A stretch of 38,181 nucleotides of DNA from Prevotella sp. (GTDB taxonomy: Bacteria; Bacteroidota; Bacteroidia; Bacteroidales; Bacteroidaceae), in NCBI GenBank assembly GCA_017645645.1, contig JAGCOB010000002.1, positions 1 to 38,181 on the forward strand, in the 5' to 3' direction. Positions 7,951 to 14,861 of this stretch are shown here, piece by piece. The stretch's first letter is position 1. Every line of letters starts with the position of its first letter. The position numbers were made by a program, and so were the translations under genes. The notes beneath the pieces were generated by a model that worked only from the letters and a program-made list of their open reading frames with translations, was not told the DNA's origin and made no database searches.

Positions 7951-8838
7951 ATGGTACATAATATCTTCAAAGGGTTAGGTATTGCACTGATAACTCCTTT
8001 TTTGGAAGACGGGTCGGTAGATTATAAGTCTCTGATTCGCCTTGTGGAATATCAGCTTGACAATGGAGCTGACTTCTTCTGTATTCTTGCCACAACGGGT
8101 GAGACACCCACTTTGACGGCAGATGAAAAACAGAAAATCAAAGATTTGGTCGTAGACTTGGTAGGCGGGAAAGTCCCCATCCTTGTCGGGTGTGGTGGCT
8201 ATAATACTGCAGAGATTGTAGAGGAATTGAAAACCCGTGACTTCAAAGGCGTGGATGGTATACTGAGTGTATGCCCTTATTATAACAAACCGTCCCAGGA
8301 AGGTCTCTATCAGCATTTCAAGGCGATAGCGGCTGCTACCTCATTACCTGTCGTCCTTTACAATGTTCCGGGACGTACTGGTGTAAACATGAAGGCTGAG
8401 ACGACGGTACGGCTGGCCCGTGACTGTGAGAACATCGTAGCTATTAAAGAGGCCAGTGGTAATCTGGAACAGGTGGATGAGATCATTAAGAACAGACCCC
8501 GTGGCTTTGAGGTGCTCTCCGGTGATGACGCACTGACCTTCCCCATGGTATCTTGTGGTGCCGTTGGTGCTATCAGTGTGATTGGCAATGCCCTTCCCCG
8601 TGAGTTCTCCAAGATGATTCGTCTGCAGATGAAGGGTGAGTATGATCCTGCACGGAAGATTCATCACCGTTTCCAGGATTTGTTCTCATTACTCTTTGTC
8701 GACGGCAATCCTGCTGGTGTCAAGGCGATGCTTCATGAGATGGGCTATATTCAGAATGTGCTCCGTCTGCCTCTGGTACCGACACGTATCTCTACCTTAC
8801 AACGGATGAGTGAGATCATGAAGGAACTAAAGATATGA
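7951..8838 (+). CDS. dapA: 4-hydroxy-tetrahydrodipicolinate synthase
   Basis: A 295-residue TIM-barrel enzyme that condenses aspartate semialdehyde with pyruvate, the first committed step to diaminopimelate and lysine. Visible landmarks are GLGIALITPF at the N-terminus, the TTGETPTL segment that binds the pyruvate carboxylate, the YNVPGRTG motif with the catalytic Tyr, and VAIKEASGN carrying the Schiff-base Lys. Length is normal for DapA (about 290-300). It is isolated by the upstream terminator and its own -7 box. The next gene begins 63 bp later without a recognisable promoter, so read-through into the partner-switching cluster is possible. Other members of the NAL aldolase family are less likely given the TTGE and Tyr motifs. 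Confidence 0.93.
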   Translation: MVHNIFKGLGIALITPFLEDGSVDYKSLIRLVEYQLDNGADFFCILATTGETPTLTADEKQKIKDLVVDLVGGKVPILVGCGGYNTAEIVEELKTRDFKGVDGILSVCPYYNKPSQEGLYQHFKAIAAATSLPVVLYNVPGRTGVNMKAETTVRLARDCENIVAIKEASGNLEQVDEIIKNRPRGFEVLSGDDALTFPMVSCGAVGAISVIGNALPREFSKMIRLQMKGEYDPARKIHHRFQDLFSLLFVDGNPAGVKAMLHEMGYIQNVLRLPLVPTRISTLQRMSEIMKELKI

Positions 8839-8901
8839 GATGAATGGAAGAGAGCAGTGTTATAGAGAACAAATACCTGTAATAGCATATAATCTGTGTC
8901 A

Positions 8902-10932
8902 ATGACAATATTGAGAAAACATATAGTTGTCCTGATAGTTGCAATAGGGAGTATCCTTCCTGTTCAGGCTCAGTCGGACTTCGATAGACAGCTCAAGTTG
9001 CTTGATAGCGTGATTACGGTGTCACGTCAGAAGAATGACACATCTCTGGCGGATGCACTCTGTACGAGGGCTGTCCTCTTCTATAACAATGCGATGGATG
9101 ACTCCATCATCTATCATGTTCCTATCGACTTGGAGGAAGTTCGCAAGACCAAGCAGTGGGATAAATACTATGAGTTATGGACGCATCTGGCGAATACCTA
9201 TCTGTACAGTGGACAGCCTAACAAGGCTCTCCGTGAGGTACAGGCCATCTTTGATGACGCTAAACAGCGGCAGGACAAGTATGGAATGGGTATTGCCTAT
9301 TATACGATGGGTAGTGTCTATGCGACTTTGAATAATCTGGACGAGAGTGTTAGCTCCTATCAGAAGAGTCTTGACATGTTGTTGGCTATCAAACCGTATC
9401 CAACAGTTCTTGCCGATGTTTTTTCCTATTATGGGGATATCCTCAATCTCAAGAAAGATTATGTACAACTGGAACAGTTGACCTTCCGTTGGCTGGACTT
9501 CCTGACAGAATATGTGAAGATCAATAGGCTTAATAAGGCTACGACCGATGTCCTATATACCTATTATTATATGGCATGTGCCCAGGCTCATCTGGGACTG
9601 GGAAGACTGGATACAGGAGAAAGCGACTTAAAGAAGGCTCATGAGTATATTACTTCCGAAGAGTCCTTACGGGGTCAGACATGGCTGTTCTATATGGCAA
9701 AGCTGCGTTATCTCCAGAAACGCTATACGGAGGCCTTGGAGTTGAATGACAGGAGGATGTCACTCTTTGGCGGTGACGACATGACGGTATATATCGATCT
9801 CATCAGTCAGCGTGCAGACATCCTGATGGAACTGGGACGATACAAGGATGCTGCGCAATTCTATCTTAAGATGTATCATATCAACGACTCTGTGAATGCC
9901 CAGGAGACAAAACAGCAGTTGAATGAGATGAACACCTTGTTCCATGTTGATGAGTTGGAAAGGGAACAGGAGCAACTGAAGATGGAACAGGAACGTGCCC
10001 AGTTCCGCAACATGATGATCATCGTGGGACTGATTCTCCTTGCGCTGATTATCTTCAGCATCTTCCGTTATATTGCCGCCAAGCGTCTGAAGGTGGCACA
10101 CGAGAAGCTGCAGACCACCCACGATGAGTTGTTGGTTGCCTATGACCAGTTGGAGGAGACGACGACGGCGAAGGAACGTATCGAGAGTGATCTCCGTATT
10201 GCCCGTGATATACAGCAGAGCATGATTCCACAGAAGTTCCCGCCATTCCCGGAGCGTACGGATATCGACCTGTTTGCGTCGATGACACCGGCAAAGGCAG
10301 TAGGTGGTGACCTCTATGACTTCATCCTGCTTGACGAGAAACTCTACTTCTGTCTGGGCGACGTGAGTGGAAAGGGTGTTCCTGCCTCATTGTTCATGGC
10401 AGTCGCCCGTAATCTGTTCCGTGTCGTTTCCCAGCAGGGACTGCCGCCTGCAGAGATTGCCGACAAGCTGAATAACGCTTTGTCGGAAGATAATGACAGC
10501 GGTATGTTCGTAACGATGTTCATTGGTATCATTGACCTGCCGACCGGACGGTTGGACTTCTGTAATGCCGGACACAATCCTCCTGTCATCAAGATGCCTG
10601 ACGGCTCTACTCATTTCATCGATATGGAGGCGAACGCACCGTTGGGCTTGTGGGCAGGACTTCCTTATGAGGGAGAGTCGATAGACGATATCAGCGGTTG
10701 TCCGTTCTTTGTCTATAGTGACGGTCTGAACGAAGCGGAGAATGAGAATCATGACCAGTATGGTGATGACCTGTTGCTGGAGATGCTTGAGAAGCATGAG
10801 TTTGTCAGTTCACAGCAGACGGTAGAGATGATGAAAGCCGATGTGGTGCGACATGCCAATGGTGCCGAGCAGAGTGACGACCTGACTATGCTGTGTGTGA
10901 AAGTACAAGGAAATCTTACTTTAAATCAATAA
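8902..10932 (+). CDS. membrane TPR-SpoIIE/RsbU-type PP2C serine phosphatase
   Basis: About 676 residues from ATG 8902 (a GTG two codons earlier is less likely). A signal peptide (to about residue 24) leads into a periplasmic TPR region (about 25-350), then a charged coiled coil (345-368), one membrane helix (371-390), a second coiled coil (395-428) and a cytoplasmic SpoIIE/RsbU phosphatase domain (about 430-670). Metal-binding motifs are intact: GGDLYDF (468-474) and GDVSGKG (486-492), with AGHNPP and YSDGLNEA further on. Such phosphatases dephosphorylate STAS anti-sigma antagonists. The RsbW-like and STAS genes immediately downstream are the obvious partners, so this protein probably converts a periplasmic signal into partner switching. 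The signal is unknown. Confidence 0.88.
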   Translation: MTILRKHIVVLIVAIGSILPVQAQSDFDRQLKLLDSVITVSRQKNDTSLADALCTRAVLFYNNAMDDSIIYHVPIDLEEVRKTKQWDKYYELWTHLANTYLYSGQPNKALREVQAIFDDAKQRQDKYGMGIAYYTMGSVYATLNNLDESVSSYQKSLDMLLAIKPYPTVLADVFSYYGDILNLKKDYVQLEQLTFRWLDFLTEYVKINRLNKATTDVLYTYYYMACAQAHLGLGRLDTGESDLKKAHEYITSEESLRGQTWLFYMAKLRYLQKRYTEALELNDRRMSLFGGDDMTVYIDLISQRADILMELGRYKDAAQFYLKMYHINDSVNAQETKQQLNEMNTLFHVDELEREQEQLKMEQERAQFRNMMIIVGLILLALIIFSIFRYIAAKRLKVAHEKLQTTHDELLVAYDQLEETTTAKERIESDLRIARDIQQSMIPQKFPPFPERTDIDLFASMTPAKAVGGDLYDFILLDEKLYFCLGDVSGKGVPASLFMAVARNLFRVVSQQGLPPAEIADKLNNALSEDNDSGMFVTMFIGIIDLPTGRLDFCNAGHNPPVIKMPDGSTHFIDMEANAPLGLWAGLPYEGESIDDISGCPFFVYSDGLNEAENENHDQYGDDLLLEMLEKHEFVSSQQTVEMMKADVVRHANGAEQSDDLTMLCVKVQGNLTLNQ

Positions 10933-10937
10933 CTATA

Positions 10938-11345
10938 ATGGAGAAAGAAATCAGTATTAAAAACCGAATGGATGAACTGGTACGTGTAAACCAGTTTGTT
11001 GAAGAGATCGGTGAAGAACTGGGACTTGACATGGAACTCCTGATGAACCTCAACCTTGTTATTGAGGAGATGGTTGTGAATGTCATCTCCTATGCTTATC
11101 CCGAAGGAACGGAAGCCGACATTGAATTGAAGGCTGAGACCAAAGGCAAAGAGCTCACTTTCGTCCTGAGTGACCGTGGAAGGGAGTTCGATCCTACTCT
11201 GAGTGAAAATCCCGATTTGGATACTAACCCCGCCGAGCGTGATCTGGGCGGTATGGGTATCTATATCGTCAAGAACATCATGAATGAGGTGACCTACCAG
11301 CGACTGGAGGGTAAGAACCTGCTGACCATGAAGAAAGACATTTAA
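10938..11345 (+). CDS. RsbW/SpoIIAB-like anti-sigma factor serine kinase
   Basis: A 135-residue single-domain HATPase_c_2 protein. The N box is NLVIEEMVVNVISYAYP (about 39-55, with E44 and N48), the G1 box is LSDRGREFDP (D79) and the G2 region is GGMGIYIVKN (104-113). This architecture is that of anti-sigma factor kinases such as RsbW, which phosphorylate a STAS partner and bind a target when it is unphosphorylated. ATG 10938 starts 5 bp after the phosphatase stop; longer starts inside the phosphatase gene would add a tail with no family similarity. Bacteroidota are not known to use sigma-B in this role, so the final target here is not a sigma factor that I can identify. Confidence 0.87.
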   Translation: MEKEISIKNRMDELVRVNQFVEEIGEELGLDMELLMNLNLVIEEMVVNVISYAYPEGTEADIELKAETKGKELTFVLSDRGREFDPTLSENPDLDTNPAERDLGGMGIYIVKNIMNEVTYQRLEGKNLLTMKKDI

Positions 11346-11391
11346 GTTAAGAAATAAATACAAAATAATAATCATTAAAAATATAACAACT

Positions 11392-11703
11392 ATGACACAG
11401 ATTTTGAAAGAGAATGGTAAGACCATTATTAAGACCGGACAGCGTATTGACACAATGAATGCCGGTGAGTTTGAACGTGAGATTGAACCTGCATTGGCAG
11501 ACGGTGGTGTAGATCTTGAGATGGACTGCACGGAACTGAACTATATGGCAAGTTCCGGTCTGCGTGTTATCCAGAAGACCATGCGTACCGTGATGCAGCA
11601 GAAGGGTCAGTTCAAGATGACGAATGTAAGTCCTGAGATTTATAAAGTCTTGAATATGACTGGCTTCACCAAGTTTATGAAAGTAGAACAGAGAAAAGAT
11701 TAA
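11392..11703 (+). CDS. STAS-domain anti-sigma factor antagonist (RsbV/SpoIIAA-like)
   Basis: A 103-residue STAS protein. The phosphorylation loop reads YMASSGLRVI, with S55 at the position equivalent to the SpoIIAA/RsbV phosphoserine. The C-terminal part (FKMTNVSPEIYKVLNMTGF) is typical of antagonists. Between the kinase gene and this ATG is an AT-rich 46-bp leader without a visible terminator; the next gene starts 6 bp after its stop. It should be phosphorylated by the preceding RsbW-like kinase and dephosphorylated by the SpoIIE-type phosphatase, a complete switch encoded in one operon. Confidence 0.9.
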   Translation: MTQILKENGKTIIKTGQRIDTMNAGEFEREIEPALADGGVDLEMDCTELNYMASSGLRVIQKTMRTVMQQKGQFKMTNVSPEIYKVLNMTGFTKFMKVEQRKD

Positions 11704-11709
11704 ACCGCT

Positions 11710-12639
11710 ATGATTTGGGTTATTATCGCATTAGCATTAGTCGTTGTAGTCCTTGCCGTTGCCCTGTATTTCCAGATCAAGGGAACTCGCGACCAGGCAA
11801 ATGAGCAGGAGACACTGCTCCGTGACTACCAGCGGCGTGTCGACGAGCAGCAGCAGTTGCTGGAGGACTACCGCAGTCTGGAGAAGAACTTCGAGAATGT
11901 CGGCCAGGGTTATGAGCAGGCTCTTGACCTCTATGATAAGATGGAGGAGAACAGTCGTAAACTGGAGGAGCGCAATGCATTCCTGGAGAATCAGAACAAG
12001 GAGTTGCAAGCTGCCAGTGCCGGTAATGCTGAGACCTTGCGTGTCAATAAGGAGTATTTCCAGCAGGTCGTTCAGGAGATGGTCGGTGAGGTCGATAAGC
12101 TCGATCCTACTGTCGCAGCCCGTCTGACAGGTATGATCTTCAAGATCAAAGATATCAACGAGATGGACTCTGACGCTGCTATTGAGCGTAATGACAATAT
12201 CGTTGCCGAGCAGGTCGCTAAACAGGCTGTTGCTGAGTCAGCCATTGACCAGTGTGAGTATTTCACCTTTGAGACGAAAGTCAGTCCGCAGGCAGCTTCG
12301 ATGTTGCAGACCAATATGAAGCAGGCGGCTCATGCCCTTGCATTGGTACTTGATAATGCCAAGAAGTTTACAACCGACGGCTCCGTGACCCTGAATGTGG
12401 ATGCCGACCTCCAGGAGTCGAAGATTACCTATGCCGTGGAGGATACTGGTATGGGTGTTCCTGAGAATGAGGCTGAGCATATCTTCGAACCGTTCGTGAA
12501 GCTTAACAGCTATTTCGACGGTCAGGGACTCGGTCTTACCTTCGCTCGCAGCATTGCCCGTCGCCTAGGCGGTGACCTGGTGCTGGATACAACCAACACA
12601 GGCAAGGGAGCCCGTTTCGTGCTGACCCTGCCGATGTAA
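11710..12639 (+). CDS. membrane-anchored histidine-kinase-like ATPase without a visible H-box
   Basis: A 309-residue protein: one N-terminal membrane helix (1-22), a long coiled coil (about 25-105), a helical region (110-205) and a C-terminal HATPase_c domain with N box LVLDNAKKF (N216), G1 box VEDTGMGVP (D245), F box FEPFVKLN and G2 box GQGLGLTFAR (271-280). No phosphoacceptor His is present in the expected dimerisation helices: the only His before the N box is H208, right at the ATPase edge. It therefore looks like a sensor ATPase that may act on the neighbouring STAS protein or another partner instead of through His-Asp transfer. It is the last gene of the partner-switching cluster and is followed by a hairpin at 12648. 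Confidence 0.82.
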   Translation: MIWVIIALALVVVVLAVALYFQIKGTRDQANEQETLLRDYQRRVDEQQQLLEDYRSLEKNFENVGQGYEQALDLYDKMEENSRKLEERNAFLENQNKELQAASAGNAETLRVNKEYFQQVVQEMVGEVDKLDPTVAARLTGMIFKIKDINEMDSDAAIERNDNIVAEQVAKQAVAESAIDQCEYFTFETKVSPQAASMLQTNMKQAAHALALVLDNAKKFTTDGSVTLNVDADLQESKITYAVEDTGMGVPENEAEHIFEPFVKLNSYFDGQGLGLTFARSIARRLGGDLVLDTTNTGKGARFVLTLPM

Positions 12640-12647
12640 TTTCCTAT

Positions 12648-12677
12648 GAAGGTGGCTTGGGGTTCCAAACCACCTTC
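12648..12677 (+). terminator. hairpin between the HATPase gene and the dockerin-module genes
   Basis: A 13-bp stem with one mismatch, GAAGGTGGCTTGG (12648-12660) with CCAAACCACCTTC (12665-12677), has a GGTT loop and is followed by TTTAATTAAA. It starts 8 bp after the HATPase stop. The T-run is short and only 19 bp remain before the next ATG, so it may be a terminator, an attenuator or a processing/stability element. Confidence 0.65.
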
Positions 12678-12696
12678 TTTAATTAAACTTAGGCTT

Positions 12697-14844
12697 ATGA
12701 AGAATCATTACACATTGATGAATGGTATACTGAAAATCTTTTCTCTTTTGGCTTTCATGATGCTGTTGCCTTCTACCGGCACTGCCAAGAAAATCAGTCG
12801 CTACCTGTCTTTTAAGGAGTATGACTATGGCTATGTTACCTGTGGCGACGATTCCCGATGGAGGGTAAGCTCTGACGGAGATGTTAAAACTCAGATAATT
12901 CCAGATTCTTACGGAGAGGATTTTCTGTTGATGGAAGCTGGATCACAGATGACACTTACCTCCGAGGAGGTGTTCCCTAGGGAGGCGAAAATCACGGTAT
13001 GTGTCGCTTCGGCACAGTACGATGAATATTACAGCAGCAGTGAGTGTAACATCTATTGTGAAGGGCAGAGTCAGCGTGTCTACATGGTTCGCTGGAGCGA
13101 TTATCAGGGCAATCCCGATAATATGGAATATAATGAATGTTCCTTCGACCTGAACCGTAACGAGGATGGCACCTTGGAATTTGATGTCATGTTTAACTAT
13201 TATGGCAATACCGGTTATATCAGCATCAAATACATCACGGTTGAGTATGATTTCCTGGAGCCTATCATCAAGGAGCCTGGTGAGGTGACCTTCGACGGTG
13301 ACGGTGAGGGCCTGGGTAAGGATATCGAGACAGTTACCGACAGGAACATCCCCCCGACGGGATATATTGCCAACAACATCCTGTATACACTTGGGAAAAA
13401 TGACGGTTATGCTCCTGATGTCACAGAGTGTAAAGTGGTAGCACTCAACACCAGACAGCCATACGGACCTCCGTATTACGACGAACCCGGTGAAAGGGAG
13501 TTCGCAGCGAGTTTTAAGGGCCTTACCTTTGTGCTGCCTGCAGGAAAGGGAAAGATTTACGTTGATGCCAGAACCAACGGCAATGGTGTGATGAACGTAA
13601 AGATAGGAGATGATGCCCCGATGACTTTCACCAGTGTGGATGAGTTCAAGCAATTCGAGATTCCTTATGCTTGTTACTATGATGTCTATGTCTATATCTA
13701 TCATAACATATCGACATCTTCTGCTTCATCAAGGGCACCTCGTGCACCAGGTAGAAAGGAAACGACAACAACGGAAATCAGGGGCATCAAGATCAATGCC
13801 AGTTCGGTGGTTATGCCTGAAACACCATCAACAACTAAAAATTTGCAGAAAGGTGACTTCACGGTAGAGAACGGACATATCATCGTCACAGATCATGACA
13901 TCACCGGGGTTGATTATAATGCTTTCAAGGATCTTCAGGGCCAGGAGATTACCTATGTCGATCTCTCGCAGACTTCGATGGTAAATTGTTACATAAACCG
14001 TTACTATGAGCCGTGGGCTTCGCTTCCGGTAAACACCTTTATCTATCTGCCTTATTATAATTATCCTTGGGGAGGTAATGCCTATAAGCGTAATGTGGTC
14101 GTCGGCGAGATATGTCCATACATGGAACTGTTACCTGATGGCAAGTTTGAAGCAGCCTGTGATTTCCTTGCCAATAAGGTCGTCCAGGAAACAGACTATT
14201 CCGCTATGCCGGATAATACCGCTACCGTCATGCTGCCTTTCGCACTGGATGAGGAAACTGCCGGTAAGATAGGAACGTTCCATGAGTTTGCCGGTATTTA
14301 TGACGACAAGGTAGGGATAAGAGCGGTGACATCTGTCGAGGCCAACCAGCCCTATTTGCTGAAGTCAACGGCAACAAAGCTTGAGGTTGATAATGTAGAG
14401 GTAAAAGCACTCTCGTCATCGGAGGTATCTGCCTCTCGTCGTGCTGCGGGAAATACCGGCCTTATCGGTACATATTCGCCAGAGAATCTTTCCTCAACAG
14501 AAAGTGAGCAATATTATGTATATGCCCTTGAGGGGGATGATGCCGGTCAGTTTGTACATGCTGCCTCATCGTTGAAAGTTGCGCCTTATCAAGCATACCT
14601 TAAGGTGGAGGGAGCCTCCTTCGTGGATAAGATGCCTGTTGTCATTGCTCCAGCTTATATCCTTGGTGATGCCAATGGTGATGAACAAGTGAATGTGACG
14701 GACATTGTGGCAACGGTGAACTATATTATGAACAAGCCGTCAGACGACTTCAACAAGTACGCTGCCGATGTGAACGGTGACGGCGAAGTGAACGTGACGG
14801 ACATCGTGGGTATGGTGAACATCATCATGAAAGATGGTAAGTAA
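12697..14844 (+). CDS. secreted protein with C-terminal dockerin-like module (paralogue 1)
   Basis: About 715 residues from ATG 12697. An upstream in-frame ATG at 12646 lies in the hairpin, and the chosen N-terminus MKNHYTL matches paralogue 2 (MKNHITI). A signal peptide ends near TGTAKK. The N-terminal region (about 30-190) is beta-rich with FDLNR and SRWKV/RWRV motifs; the middle carries an RRAPGRKETTTTEIRGI-like segment shared with paralogue 2. A Prevotella-type C-terminal region follows, and two dockerin-like Ca loops (DANGDEQVNVTD and DVNGDGEVNVTD) end the protein. No enzyme domain is seen. Dockerins bind cohesins in cellulosomes, but in Bacteroidales these modules usually occur without cohesins and their role is unknown. 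It sits 17 bp upstream of its paralogue. Confidence 0.8.
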   Translation: MKNHYTLMNGILKIFSLLAFMMLLPSTGTAKKISRYLSFKEYDYGYVTCGDDSRWRVSSDGDVKTQIIPDSYGEDFLLMEAGSQMTLTSEEVFPREAKITVCVASAQYDEYYSSSECNIYCEGQSQRVYMVRWSDYQGNPDNMEYNECSFDLNRNEDGTLEFDVMFNYYGNTGYISIKYITVEYDFLEPIIKEPGEVTFDGDGEGLGKDIETVTDRNIPPTGYIANNILYTLGKNDGYAPDVTECKVVALNTRQPYGPPYYDEPGEREFAASFKGLTFVLPAGKGKIYVDARTNGNGVMNVKIGDDAPMTFTSVDEFKQFEIPYACYYDVYVYIYHNISTSSASSRAPRAPGRKETTTTEIRGIKINASSVVMPETPSTTKNLQKGDFTVENGHIIVTDHDITGVDYNAFKDLQGQEITYVDLSQTSMVNCYINRYYEPWASLPVNTFIYLPYYNYPWGGNAYKRNVVVGEICPYMELLPDGKFEAACDFLANKVVQETDYSAMPDNTATVMLPFALDEETAGKIGTFHEFAGIYDDKVGIRAVTSVEANQPYLLKSTATKLEVDNVEVKALSSSEVSASRRAAGNTGLIGTYSPENLSSTESEQYYVYALEGDDAGQFVHAASSLKVAPYQAYLKVEGASFVDKMPVVIAPAYILGDANGDEQVNVTDIVATVNYIMNKPSDDFNKYAADVNGDGEVNVTDIVGMVNIIMKDGK

Positions 14845-14861
14845 AATGAATAAGTAAACTG

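Noticed and set aside
10893-10937. Upstream in-frame start of the RsbW-like gene
   Set aside because: It lies inside the phosphatase gene; ATG 10938 directly begins the HATPase domain.
12646-12696. ATG 12646 as the start of dockerin-module paralogue 1
   Set aside because: It lies in the hairpin; the start at 12697 matches the N-terminus of paralogue 2 and gives a clean signal peptide.
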